In this document: positions 16,908 to 25,585 of the stretch, piece after piece | Layout: each line of letters begins with the position of its first letter | Numbering within the stretch: position 1 is the stretch's first letter | Assembly (NCBI GenBank): GCA_018652685.1 | Contig: JABIBQ010000071.1 | Span: 1-60,420, forward strand | Origin: Candidatus Bathyarchaeota archaeon | Lineage (GTDB): Archaea > Thermoproteota > Bathyarchaeia > TCS64 | DNA: 60,420 nt | Direction: 5' to 3' | The notes under the pieces: model-generated | Database searches by the model: none | The model's input: only the letters and a program-made list of their open reading frames with translations | Told to the model about the DNA's origin: nothing | Translations under genes and position numbers: made by a program

Positions 16908-17807
16908 ATGTTGGCGGAAAAAGAACAGGGCTTCCGCAAGATGCTTGAGAAGAGCATTGTAGAGAATATCAAGATCGAGCACAAGGTCATCCTCAAGGGA
17001 CAGTACCAAAAGGCATACGATCTTCTCAAAGACAGCCTTGACACTGGAATCACACCATGCCTCGTCGGCCCACCTGGGGTTGGCAAGAGCCTCCTCGCCC
17101 GAAAAGTCGCAGAAGACACGGGCAGGAGCTTTCATGAGGTATTCTTCGACGAGAACGTTACACCTAGCAGGCTTATCGGAAGCTTCGACCCCGCCCTTGT
17201 CGTCCGTAACGGCAGGAACATCAGCAGCTTTGAACCGGGTCCGCTGATCCGGGCCATGGTAGAGGGCGGCCTATTCGTCGCACAGGAGTTGAATAGGGCA
17301 ACGGAGTTCGCCCAGAACAGCCTGATTGCCCCTCTTGAGGAGCGACACTACCACCTATTCCCCATCGGGATGGTGAAGGCCCACGAGAACTTTGCCTTCG
17401 TATCAACCCAGAACCCCATCGAGACAGCGGGTACTTACAGGCTCAGCAAGGTGCTAGTAGACCGTATGGGCAGCTGGATAAGGCTTGACTACCCGGACAA
17501 GGAGACTGAGATGGAGATCATCAAGGAGAACACTCCAGCTTTCTCACTGCCCGAGAGTGCCCTCAACAAGATATACGATATCGTCAACGAGACCAGAAAC
17601 ACAGCCAGCCTGGAGATACCGGCCTCGCCGCGTTCAGGTATCTTCCTCACCAAACTTGTGAACAAGTACATCGAACGATTCGAGGGTGAGGATGCCGCTA
17701 TCAAGTTCTTCGCCCCGGCCGTGCTCAGCAAGGAGATGCGTGTGCGCGACGAGGGTAAGACAATCAACATGGTAATTGAGGAGATAGTCGCTAAGAGGCT
17801 TGGGTAG
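16908..17807 (+). CDS. MoxR-type AAA+ ATPase
   Basis: 299 residues. Walker A is GPPGVGKS (residues 54-61) and the Walker B region is GGLFVAQELNRA, followed by a sensor-1 STQNPIE typical of MoxR proteins. A short N-terminal helix precedes the AAA core and the lid domain ends at VAKRLG. MoxR ATPases act as chaperones that insert metal cofactors or remodel complexes together with a VWA partner. The partner gene follows immediately: the TAG stop and the GTG start of the VWA gene share a base. No cofactor enzyme is adjacent to reveal the client. Confidence 0.92.
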   Translation: MLAEKEQGFRKMLEKSIVENIKIEHKVILKGQYQKAYDLLKDSLDTGITPCLVGPPGVGKSLLARKVAEDTGRSFHEVFFDENVTPSRLIGSFDPALVVRNGRNISSFEPGPLIRAMVEGGLFVAQELNRATEFAQNSLIAPLEERHYHLFPIGMVKAHENFAFVSTQNPIETAGTYRLSKVLVDRMGSWIRLDYPDKETEMEIIKENTPAFSLPESALNKIYDIVNETRNTASLEIPASPRSGIFLTKLVNKYIERFEGEDAAIKFFAPAVLSKEMRVRDEGKTINMVIEEIVAKRLG

Positions 17808-19186
17808 TGTCGGAAAACGTCTATATGACCTACCCCTTCCGATATGCTCACTGGTTTATCCCTGAATTTATTACCCGCATGCGCCGACATCGGGAGTGCG
17901 AGGACAAGCCTAGCCCGCGTCAGGGTATCAATATGGGCAAGTTACTTCTCCCGCCATTTATGAGGAAGGGCCATCTTACTTTTAATGACCTGGTCAACGT
18001 TGCAGTTATCACCAGCAGTGTTGAGAACCAGGGAATTGCAGAGAAAATGGCGGCCGAGATCCTCGTAAACGTGGACCCGGAAGAGCAATTACCAGATCCC
18101 AGCCTTGACGGGGAGGATTTCATGAGCCTCCTCCAGAAGGCGGTCGATGACCAGATCGAGGTCACACCTTACGCCAAGGGTCTTGAGAACGAGCTGGGAA
18201 TGGCAGCCAACGAATCTGCCCCAGACCAGTTCTCAAGTTTCGAGAATAAGCCGGATATCGGCGTCGGTCCTGGCGAGGACGAGCTAATCAAAACAGGTAT
18301 CAAGTACATCAAGGATATCCGCAAGAAGGAAGCCCGAGAGGTGCTCATGGAGCTCCTCAAAGAAAAACTCCTAAAACTCGGACGCGAGTTCGAGAGGAAG
18401 GAAGATTTCAACAAGAGCAGAAACCTGATCCCTTACCAGCCTGGAGAAGACACAGACCTCATCGACGAGGAGCGGAGCCTCGATAACATTCTGGACCTTG
18501 GCAGGGCCATCGATGATATCAGATGGGACGATTTCCTGATGAGGCAGCGCCAAAAGCAGAAGCGGCACATCGTGTTCATCCTAGACATCAGTAACACCAT
18601 GTTCTACGACCTTGAAGGAATCAACAGCATCAGCTACAGCATCATGAGTATGGTGCCGCTGCTCTGGGGCCTCAAGAGGGAAAAATATGGTCTTTGCTTC
18701 TACGAGTCAAACACACACGTGGTGAAGGATTTCTACGACGAGGTCAACGTGAACCCGATTCTGGAGGACCTTGTATCCATGATGTTCCTGACTACCACGG
18801 AGATGGAGAAGCGGTACAGCCACGGTCGAACATCCATGACGTGGGGCGGTACCCTCCCTGGGAAGAGTTTGGAATGGGGATATGATCAAATTACAGAGAT
18901 CAGCGAGAGAGGAGACAGGATGGTCTTCATTTTCAGCGATTTCGTGCTCACCCAGCCGGGGGAGGAGACTGAGCAGACCAGCGAGAATTACAGGATTCTA
19001 CAGAGGATGTCTGATTTGGGCGTCCGTGTTTGCGCCTGCGTCTCACCGCTTGCTCACAAGAGTATATTCAGGCCTTACACCCAGAGTAGCATCGCCGAGA
19101 TGAAGAAGCTGGGGATCACAATGATCGACACCTACAAGCCCAGCACGTTCCTTGAAGAAGTCCAGAAATTCATGGCAGACGCCTGA
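17807..19186 (+). CDS. VWA domain protein (CoxE-like), partner of MoxR ATPase
   Basis: 459 residues from a GTG that overlaps the MoxR stop by one base, so the two are translationally coupled. Residues about 1-240 are mostly helical and charged with no clear domain. From about 250 there is a VWA fold with a MIDAS-like DISNTM (DxSxT rather than DxSxS), a Thr in HGRTSMTWGG and a late Asp in FIFSDFVL. In MoxR-VWA systems the VWA protein binds the client or metal site. The unusual Thr/Asn in the first MIDAS motif is still compatible with metal binding. Confidence 0.88.
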   Translation: MSENVYMTYPFRYAHWFIPEFITRMRRHRECEDKPSPRQGINMGKLLLPPFMRKGHLTFNDLVNVAVITSSVENQGIAEKMAAEILVNVDPEEQLPDPSLDGEDFMSLLQKAVDDQIEVTPYAKGLENELGMAANESAPDQFSSFENKPDIGVGPGEDELIKTGIKYIKDIRKKEAREVLMELLKEKLLKLGREFERKEDFNKSRNLIPYQPGEDTDLIDEERSLDNILDLGRAIDDIRWDDFLMRQRQKQKRHIVFILDISNTMFYDLEGINSISYSIMSMVPLLWGLKREKYGLCFYESNTHVVKDFYDEVNVNPILEDLVSMMFLTTTEMEKRYSHGRTSMTWGGTLPGKSLEWGYDQITEISERGDRMVFIFSDFVLTQPGEETEQTSENYRILQRMSDLGVRVCACVSPLAHKSIFRPYTQSSIAEMKKLGITMIDTYKPSTFLEEVQKFMADA

Positions 19187-19605
19187 TTGTTAGGCTTCCT
19201 CAAACTTTTCTCTACCTCAAAACGTTTTCACTTGTTGAGAGTTTCTTAATTTTCAAGTCGTCCCATTTTTTTCTTGATATTCTCATTATATATTAATAAC
19301 CTATTTCATTAATTTTTTTAATAGAGAGAAGCTCTCATTTTATGAGGAAAAAGTAGAGATATTTTCATGAGTTGATGATAAATTGTTGTCAGGTTCTCGA
19401 TGAAATAAACCTGATTTATCATAAAAAGGGATAAAAAGGGGGATTCTAGTTCAAGTAACGATCAAAACACAGCCTTTTTTGGTGGAATGTTTCCTCCAAT
19501 AAGAGAGATTGGCCTCCTTTGATATCCACAGTATTCATTTGGGGATCTGATGAACTCGGTTACTCTCATTTTCTGAATGAGACCGTATTTTGAGGAACAA
19601 CTTCA
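19187..19605. other. AT-rich intergenic region with hairpin and no gene
   Basis: 419 bp, visibly more A/T-rich than the flanks. No frame carries a plausible protein. It contains the bulged inverted repeat at 19376-19421, then a direct repeat of a ten-base unit (ATAAAAAGGG, twice, 19421-19440). It separates the 3' ends of the MoxR-VWA pair and the minus-strand eRF1-like gene, so termination signals for both must lie here. A small RNA cannot be excluded. Confidence 0.5.
19376..19421. repeat. Long bulged inverted repeat (hairpin)
   Basis: Outer arms TGATAAAT (19376-19383) and ATTTATCA (19414-19421) and inner arms CAGGTT (19390-19395) and AACCTG (19408-19413) pair perfectly. A six-base bulge lies on the left side and a 12-base loop closes the stem. 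In total 14 base pairs form one cruciform or RNA hairpin in a gene-free stretch. It could be a terminator-associated structure or part of a small RNA. Confidence 0.6.
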
Positions 19606-20301
19606 CTAATTTGATATAATCTTCAAAAGACAGACGAGTCCCCCGAACTGGGCGACACGTCCGATATACGGTGAGTCTGGCGGTAATACACTCGTCTTGA
19701 TGCCCTTGTTCTCGGCTACCTGGAATAACCGCTGTATCCTTCGACGGTGCCGCTCCTGGAACTTTTGGGCGGTGATAATATACTCGACTGCGCCACTCCC
19801 ATAGACCGCGTTCTCGGCCTCATTCAGCGAGAACATCAAGGTCTCGATGCCGCCCCTTGAGGAAAGCCGTTTCTCAAGGACGCTCATGACCAACTTCATG
19901 TCCCCGTCCCCGGCCTCCCTGATCTTGTCACTGAACCCCGATGCGTTGACCAGTTCCATCACGGCGTCCTCGTCCTTCGCCGAGCCCTCAACATACTGGA
20001 ACGAGACCCTGTTCAGCTCGTAGCCCTTGAGCATCCAGCCCTGGTGCTTCTTGATGTGGCCCATGAAACCGTCATATTTCTTCTTGTCATCCGAGGCGAG
20101 TAGAACTGTCTTTATTCCCTGTTTGATGGACGGCCTGAGCTCATCAACCATGCTCTCAAAGAAATTGTACTCGTTGTCGTTCCACGTCTTTACGACCCCG
20201 GTTTTGACCGAGTTGCTGAAAACATTCCAGAAAATGGAGCGTTTGTTCTCAAGTCCCACCAGAACTGCAACGGGATAGCCCCTTCTTCTTTTCCTCGGCA
20301 C
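19606..20301 (-). CDS. eRF1/Pelota-like protein lacking the N-terminal domain
   Basis: 231 residues. The N-terminal half (PVAVLVGLENKRSIFWNVFSNSVK...IKTVLLASDDKKKYDGFMGHIKKH) looks like the eRF1/Pelota central domain. The C-terminal half (ENAVYGSGAVEYIITAQKF...AENKGIKTSVLPPDSPYIGRVAQFGGLVCLLKI) follows the eRF1 domain 3 pattern of 'GAVE.L' then 'GG.A.IL'. The decoding N-terminal domain is missing and there is no GGQ tripeptide, so it is not a standard release factor. Similar short homologues have been described as bacterial/archaeal eRF1-like families. It follows an MFS gene by 25 bp and is probably co-transcribed. Role in ribosome rescue is inference. Confidence 0.6.
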   Translation of the reverse strand: MPRKRRRGYPVAVLVGLENKRSIFWNVFSNSVKTGVVKTWNDNEYNFFESMVDELRPSIKQGIKTVLLASDDKKKYDGFMGHIKKHQGWMLKGYELNRVSFQYVEGSAKDEDAVMELVNASGFSDKIREAGDGDMKLVMSVLEKRLSSRGGIETLMFSLNEAENAVYGSGAVEYIITAQKFQERHRRRIQRLFQVAENKGIKTSVLPPDSPYIGRVAQFGGLVCLLKIISN

Positions 20302-20326
20302 AGGGAATCTGATGACTGTTTCAGGT

Positions 20327-21478
20327 TTAAGGCTTGGGCTCGCGGGTCATGAGGTATGCGAAAGGTATGATGAGAAACGCAACGCCCACGAGAATAGTGT
20401 AGAGCGTGAAAGCCGAGTAGCTGTCAGCTATGGCACCCCCTATCAATGGCCCGAAGCACATCCCGATACCGTAGATTGCCTCGTGGACCCCCATTGCTGT
20501 ACCCAACAACCTTTCCGGAGTTCGTTTGCTGATGAAATCCATTGCGACGGGAGTCATGATCCCTGAACCAATGCCGTAGAAGATTAGGGGCACACCGAAG
20601 GTCAAAGCGTTGTTACCGGTTCTCACGAGAAACATTGACGCGCCCATGAAAAGCGAGGCCGTTAACATTGATTTCCACGTCCCCCACGTGACAAGTCGCT
20701 GGATGTTGAGGAAAACTAGCCCCCTAGTTCCATTTGTGATTGTTAGGAGCAGGCCGATGATGGACGCAGACAGCCCCACCACCTTCATATGCCCTGGGAT
20801 TATTGCCATGTAGATGCCGAGGACGAGAGTGAAGGGTATCAACGTGATATAGGCGAGAGATAGCGGCAGTAGCTCGCTCAAGGTGGCTCTCTCATGGCTT
20901 GAGACGTTCAGTAACTCGATTCTACTCCTCATTCTGGTGAAGACCAGTACAATACTGACCGCGATGAGCCCCGCTTGACTGTAGAAGAAGAGATCGTACC
21001 CATAGGCACTGGAGACAAGCCCACCGACGTATGGCCCAACCGTGAACCCGCTGATCCAGGCGAGGTTGTACCTAGCGAGGGACTGTGTAAGCTCCTCTCT
21101 GGGCGATATTTGCGCTGTCAGTGTGCTCGCTGCGACCCAAAACGTCCCGGACGCCAAACCGAGGAGCCCCCGGAGGATCATTATCTGGGGGATAGTTGAG
21201 ACAAAGGCGAATAATGCCATGGTTACCATTCCCGTACCCGTAAAGACGAGATAGAGGGTCACCTTTTCAAATCGGTCCAACAGGTAACCGCTGACGAGGG
21301 TGAGGGCAGTGTAGATAACGTTGCCTACTGCCCCAATCAACCCAAGATCCGTGTAGCTTGCTCCAAGTGTCTCAGCATAGACGGGCAGGAGGAAAGTGGT
21401 CGTACCAAGCCCTGTTGACGTCAGGAATATCGTGACGTAGAGTACCCAGAGAATCGATCTACGCTCGGCGTCATCCAT
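20327..21478 (-). CDS. MFS transporter
   Basis: 383 residues with 12 hydrophobic segments. It starts MDDAERRSILWVLYVTIFL and has the inter-helix loop GYLLDRFEKVTLYLVF as motif A. There is a longer polar loop in the centre (MRSRIELLNVSSHERATLSELL). The overall layout resembles drug- or sugar-efflux MFS proteins; the substrate is unknown. It is the upstream member of a two-gene unit with the eRF1-like gene, an odd pairing. The TATA-like box is 28 bp upstream. Confidence 0.85.
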   Translation of the reverse strand: MDDAERRSILWVLYVTIFLTSTGLGTTTFLLPVYAETLGASYTDLGLIGAVGNVIYTALTLVSGYLLDRFEKVTLYLVFTGTGMVTMALFAFVSTIPQIMILRGLLGLASGTFWVAASTLTAQISPREELTQSLARYNLAWISGFTVGPYVGGLVSSAYGYDLFFYSQAGLIAVSIVLVFTRMRSRIELLNVSSHERATLSELLPLSLAYITLIPFTLVLGIYMAIIPGHMKVVGLSASIIGLLLTITNGTRGLVFLNIQRLVTWGTWKSMLTASLFMGASMFLVRTGNNALTFGVPLIFYGIGSGIMTPVAMDFISKRTPERLLGTAMGVHEAIYGIGMCFGPLIGGAIADSYSAFTLYTILVGVAFLIIPFAYLMTREPKP

Positions 21479-21500
21479 GACACATGGGTGCGCCTCGGCT

Positions 21501-21514
21501 GTTAAAAATATGTT
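21501..21514 (-). promoter_or_regulatory. TATA-like box of the MFS/eRF1-like unit
   Basis: CATATTTTTAACAG on the minus strand, centred about 29 bp before the ATG at 21478, directly abuts the stop codon of the upstream amidohydrolase gene (21515). Confidence 0.4.
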
Positions 21515-22420
21515 TTAGAGCCTGGCCATATCTTTGATGTTACCATAGAACATCTTGTAGATATCATCGTCGTTGATGACCCCGTCCGCCTTGAGCTCGT
21601 TGCAAGCCTGCACCTGGGCCTCAAGGACGTTGATTCTCCAGCCTCTCGGGAAGAACGTGCTGTCTGTGCCGAACAGTACCTTGTGGCTTCCACCGGTAGT
21701 AATCATCTTTCTGAATATCTGCTTCAGGTCGATGTCGTATGGCAGGTACTTCATCCAGCTGTTGCTGCCGCTGCTGTCGCCGAATACGTTGTCGGTCTGG
21801 TACTGCATCATCAGTAGCTCCCTGAACCATCCTGCCCCGAAGTGGGCGATGATGAAATTGAGGTCAGGGTAGTCCTTGCTGGGTACCTGAATATCGATGG
21901 GGTTGCCGTTACGCAGGTCGGCCTGACCTCCGATTGTAATACCGAAGTGGAGGAAGACCAGCATATCGTTCTCTTTACATGCGTCGTAGACCGGGTAGCA
22001 AGGCTCGTCATAGACTTTGAGCCCCGTCCAGCTGGATGGGTAAAGCTTGATCCCCTTGAACCCGTCCTTGGCGGCCTGTTTTACCTTGGCTGCCGCCTCA
22101 TCTTCCTTGGGGTTTATGTTGGCGTAACCGATAAACCGGTCCGGGAACCTTTTCATGGTCTCCTTGAACTCGTCGTACGCCTCGACCCCAACCATGACAC
22201 CCATGGACTCGATCCCGTACTTGTCCAGCTCGTCAACCCATTTCTGGGCGGTGTCCCAGGTCTCATCCGGGAGCTCAATACTTGTCATGTCAGTGCGTGT
22301 AGCGGTTCTAGACGTGAAGCTCGTAACGGTTCTGCCCCGCTTGAGCCAGTTCTGCATCGTGCTGGCTGTGAAGTAGTGGGCGTGAGCGTCGATAACTGGT
22401 ATTCCTGCCTTGCTGATCAA
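21515..22420 (-). CDS. Amidohydrolase family protein (amidohydrolase_2 / ACMSD-like)
   Basis: 301 residues in a TIM-barrel amidohydrolase pattern. It has VIDAHAHY near the N-terminus (metal His pair), FLHFGITIGGQ and NFIIAHFGAGWF (metal His), and a late LFGTDSTF (metal Asp). Members hydrolyse or decarboxylate aromatic and cyclic substrates. The frame begins at TTG (22418-22420) with a TATA-like CAAATATAATCC about 28 bp upstream. Substrate unknown; monocistronic and divergent from the HMGR-like gene. Confidence 0.87.
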   Translation of the reverse strand: MISKAGIPVIDAHAHYFTASTMQNWLKRGRTVTSFTSRTATRTDMTSIELPDETWDTAQKWVDELDKYGIESMGVMVGVEAYDEFKETMKRFPDRFIGYANINPKEDEAAAKVKQAAKDGFKGIKLYPSSWTGLKVYDEPCYPVYDACKENDMLVFLHFGITIGGQADLRNGNPIDIQVPSKDYPDLNFIIAHFGAGWFRELLMMQYQTDNVFGDSSGSNSWMKYLPYDIDLKQIFRKMITTGGSHKVLFGTDSTFFPRGWRINVLEAQVQACNELKADGVINDDDIYKMFYGNIKDMARL

Positions 22421-22578
22421 ATTGGTCTTCCTTGTATTGGATGGGCGGATTATATTTGATGCGTTTTAACGCCAGGGTTCCTCGGAAGGAGGATGAAAAC
22501 ATTAGAATGCAGAGGACCCTGAGGGCTTTACGAGCCATACGCCATCTTTTCAACCCTACAAAAATAACCCTTCTTTTG

Positions 22579-22590
22579 AAACATTTATCC
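22579..22590 (+). promoter_or_regulatory. TATA-like box of the HMGR-like gene
   Basis: AAACATTTATCC, centred about 25 bp before the ATG at 22610, indicates a leaderless transcript. A purine-rich BRE-like TTGAA precedes it. Confidence 0.42.
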
Positions 22591-22609
22591 CTGACCTCCC
22601 GCGTAATCC

Positions 22610-23680
22610 ATGCGAAGCCACTTGAGCGATGAGCGAACCAAACTCCTGAAACAGCTCTCAGACGAGGAGCTTGACTTATTCACACTCACCGGTGGCATAG
22701 ACATGGAAACCGCGGATCAGATGCGCGAGAACGTCATCGGCATCACCAAGATGCCACTCGGGGTCGCTGAGAACTTTATTATCAACGGAAATCCTGCATT
22801 GATACCAATAGCCACAGAGGAGAGGAGTGTAATCATGCAGGCCAGTATCGGCGCGGGGCTGATTCCCGAGGGGTTTACAGCCTATACCTCGGGAAACATC
22901 ATGCTCGGGCAGATACAGGTGCTTGAAGTCCCGGACATGGACGCCGCCGAGGAGGCCGTCCTCGCTGAGAAGGCGGCACTCCTCGTTGACGCCAACACGC
23001 TCTCAAGGTCAAGGAAAGCCGTCGACCTCCAAATCAAGAGGTTGGACACAGCCGTCGGCGAGATGCTCATAGTCGAGATATTCACGGACGTAAGGGACTC
23101 CATGGGGGCCAACTTGATTGACTCCATGTGTGAGCTGTTAGCCCCAACAATCGCGAGGATTACCGGTGGACGAACCCTCCTCCGGATACTATCAAACTTG
23201 GCAACACGAAGAGTGGTTACGGTAGCCGCCCGCGTTCCAGCAGAAAACCTTGGGTCTGATGTGATTGATGACATCATAGCTGCGGACGCCTTCGCATGGG
23301 CTGACCCATACCGGGCGGCCACGAGCAACAAGGGCATCATGAACGGCGTCATAGGCGTTCTCCTAGCAACCAGCAATGACACCAGGGCCGTAGAGGCGGG
23401 AGCTCACAGCTATGCATCAATCACCGGGACGTATAGGCCGCTCACCAAGTGGAGAAAGGCCGATAACGGCGACCTCATGGGCACCCTAGCGATGCCCATG
23501 GGCGTCGCGACAGTAGGCGGTGTAATCCAGTCACATGAACTCGCAAAAGTGGTTCTAAGACTGATGAACGTGGAGACCGCGAGGGAATTGGCAATTATCG
23601 CTGGTAGCGTGGGCCTTGCTTGCAACCTGGGGGCTCTCTACAGTATGGTCACTGAGGGCATCAAAAGCATCCAAGACTAG
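22610..23680 (+). CDS. Class II HMG-CoA reductase homologue lacking the C-terminal flap domain
   Basis: 356 residues, against about 420-435 for class II enzymes. It matches class II from ATEERSVIMQASIGA (catalytic Glu region, E70/E71) through DVRDSMGANLIDSMCE and SNKGIMNGV (Lys241) to SNDTRAVEAGAHSYAS (Asp257). The Lys-Asp spacing of 16 equals the known one. It then stops in GLACNLGALYSMVTEGIKSIQD. The class II C-terminal segment that follows, with the catalytic His in an LHARNIA-like motif, is missing, and the DNA after the stop does not encode it in any frame I checked. It may be inactive, regulatory, or need a separate partner. HMGR normally makes mevalonate for archaeal lipids. Confidence 0.85.
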   Translation: MRSHLSDERTKLLKQLSDEELDLFTLTGGIDMETADQMRENVIGITKMPLGVAENFIINGNPALIPIATEERSVIMQASIGAGLIPEGFTAYTSGNIMLGQIQVLEVPDMDAAEEAVLAEKAALLVDANTLSRSRKAVDLQIKRLDTAVGEMLIVEIFTDVRDSMGANLIDSMCELLAPTIARITGGRTLLRILSNLATRRVVTVAARVPAENLGSDVIDDIIAADAFAWADPYRAATSNKGIMNGVIGVLLATSNDTRAVEAGAHSYASITGTYRPLTKWRKADNGDLMGTLAMPMGVATVGGVIQSHELAKVVLRLMNVETARELAIIAGSVGLACNLGALYSMVTEGIKSIQD

Positions 23681-23720
23681 AGAACAAGACAATCAACTTT
23701 CTCCGATGGTATCCATTGGG

Positions 23721-23730
23721 TATATTTACC
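23721..23730 (+). promoter_or_regulatory. TATA-like box of the DUF362 gene
   Basis: TATATTTACC lies 38-47 bp before the ATG at 23768 (or about 34 bp before the alternative TTG at 23759). It is bracketed by a six-base inverted repeat, CTCCGA (23701-23706) and TCGGAG (23731-23736), which might be an operator. Confidence 0.4.
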
Positions 23731-23767
23731 TCGGAGACCGTGATGATTCTGAAAGAAGTTGACATCA

Positions 23768-24916
23768 ATGAAACTCTCAATCGAACCAAGGAAGGCGTCA
23801 GCCGAGGACGTAGCTGAGATTTATGCAATCACGGGCACCAACGGCGCCGACAACGGTATTGACAGGCTCATCGACCTCATGGCTAACAACGGTCAGGCGT
23901 TTTACCGGTCAACAAAGGAGATGATCGCTCAGGGACCTGGTGGTTTTATTGGTACCAATGACGTGGTCCTCATCAAGGTCAACAGCCAGTGGGGAGAGCG
24001 AGGCGGGACCAACAACGACCTCGTGTCCAGCATCATCCGGGTCATCCTCGACCACCCGGAAGGCTGGACGGGGGAGATAATTGTGGCGGACAACGGGCAA
24101 GCTCAGTACGGTGGCGCTGGAAAAGGCGGGAGCCTCGACTGGCCCATGAACAACGCGCTCCAGAAGACGCTGTCGGCCCAGAAGGTCGTTGACATGTACG
24201 CCACCAAGAACAAAGTTTCGACCTGCCTATGGGACGAGTTCACCAGTAACCTGGTCCAGGAGTTTGCAGAGGGCGATAACGAGGATGGGTACGTGGTCAA
24301 CACAAACGTCATCCCGTCAACGGGCACGATTGTCTCGTACCCGAAGTTCACGACTCCCTACGGCACCCAGGTCAGCTTCAAGTATGGGATCTACACGCCC
24401 GAGATCGATGACTACGACGTTGACAAGCTCAAGGTAATTAACGTCCCTGTCCTCAAGAGCCACATGATCTACGGAGTCACGGCCGCCATCAAGCACTACA
24501 TGGGGGTCCCGAGCGACAAGCTCACAGCGGGACTCGGGTACAGGGCGCATCGAACCGTTGGCGACGGTGGTATGGGGACGGTGATGGCCCAGACGAGGGT
24601 TCCTGTGCTCAACATCATAGACGCCATCCACATCAACGCCATTCCCAAGGATGGCCCAAAGACGCCGTATGACCACGCCACCGAGGTAAACATCATAGCT
24701 GCGTCAACTGACCCGGTTGCCATTGATTATTGGGCATCAAAGAACATCCTTTGCGTCGCATGCGCCGAGAATGGCGACGAGCTATCAACGCTGGATCCGG
24801 ATAACACAACCGAGAAGGACTTCGGTTACTGGCTGAGGGCGTCTATGGAAGAGCTCAACGCCGCGGGCTGGGGCTTCACCCTTGATCCATCAAGGATCAC
24901 GGTTCACGTGGACTAG
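23768..24916 (+). CDS. DUF362 family protein
   Basis: About 382 residues. The characteristic DUF362 pieces are TNDVVLIKVNSQWGERGGTN near residue 75 and the central KVINVPVLKSHMIYGVTAAIKHYMG, followed by a GDGGMGT loop. There is no attached ferredoxin domain, unlike many DUF362 proteins. The function of the family is unknown; Fe-S or nucleotide chemistry has been suggested. An in-frame TTG three codons earlier is an alternative start, but the ATG has GAAAGAAG just upstream. Confidence 0.85.
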   Translation: MKLSIEPRKASAEDVAEIYAITGTNGADNGIDRLIDLMANNGQAFYRSTKEMIAQGPGGFIGTNDVVLIKVNSQWGERGGTNNDLVSSIIRVILDHPEGWTGEIIVADNGQAQYGGAGKGGSLDWPMNNALQKTLSAQKVVDMYATKNKVSTCLWDEFTSNLVQEFAEGDNEDGYVVNTNVIPSTGTIVSYPKFTTPYGTQVSFKYGIYTPEIDDYDVDKLKVINVPVLKSHMIYGVTAAIKHYMGVPSDKLTAGLGYRAHRTVGDGGMGTVMAQTRVPVLNIIDAIHINAIPKDGPKTPYDHATEVNIIAASTDPVAIDYWASKNILCVACAENGDELSTLDPDNTTEKDFGYWLRASMEELNAAGWGFTLDPSRITVHVD

Positions 24917-24964
24917 CCCGAAAACACTCATATCCAAGGGCTAGAATCACAACATGTCTCAACT

Positions 24965-25585
24965 TTGTTTATCTCACTTGTAATCCTAACCTCGTTGGCT
25001 ATCTTCTGGGGCGTGAGCCTCCAGAACGTTTTACGAAACTGGGGTACAAATGCGGGGAGCACGTCAGGGGAGAACCCAATTAGCCCTTCCTTCACCATCG
25101 CATTAATTGGTACCCTATTTCTGTTCGCCGAGTCCCTCGTATTCGCGTACCTCGGCATAACTCGATGCAATTCAAGTGCTATCGGCATACTTTTCACACC
25201 ACCACTCGCCGTCCAAATATTTGGAACCATATTTTACGCTCTCGGGGCACTCCTCCACGCTTGGAGCGTCAGGGTGCGGGGCAGATACGCCGTCTCCTGG
25301 GCGATGTCAGAGGATCACAGGATAATAACTGATGCCCCGTACAGCGTCGTGCGCCACCCCTCGTACCTCGGCTACCTGTTGATGATCGTTGGAATGACAC
25401 TGATATGGGGTAACACGGTCACCCTGGGTCCATGGATCGCGATCCCCGGCTACTATTTTGTCTCAATTTATGAAGAGGCCATGCTGATTGAACAGTTCGG
25501 CGAAGAATACCGGCGATACATGAACGATGTCGGTGCTTTTATTCCAAGACTCGCATGGCCTCGGGAAGTTCAAGGAGAGAAGTGA
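24965..25585 (+). CDS. Membrane methyltransferase of the ICMT/PEMT-like family
   Basis: 206 residues with four to five membrane segments. The C-terminal signature DHRIITDAPYSVVRHPSYLGYLL plus the later EEAMLIEQFGEEYRRYM is diagnostic for the isoprenylcysteine/phospholipid N-methyltransferase-like superfamily, which binds SAM inside the membrane. The start is probably TTG at 24965, since the nearby ATG at 24954 is out of frame and quickly hits a stop. The substrate is unknown. Its 3' end overlaps the convergent HAD gene by 47 bp. Confidence 0.83.
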   Translation: MFISLVILTSLAIFWGVSLQNVLRNWGTNAGSTSGENPISPSFTIALIGTLFLFAESLVFAYLGITRCNSSAIGILFTPPLAVQIFGTIFYALGALLHAWSVRVRGRYAVSWAMSEDHRIITDAPYSVVRHPSYLGYLLMIVGMTLIWGNTVTLGPWIAIPGYYFVSIYEEAMLIEQFGEEYRRYMNDVGAFIPRLAWPREVQGEK

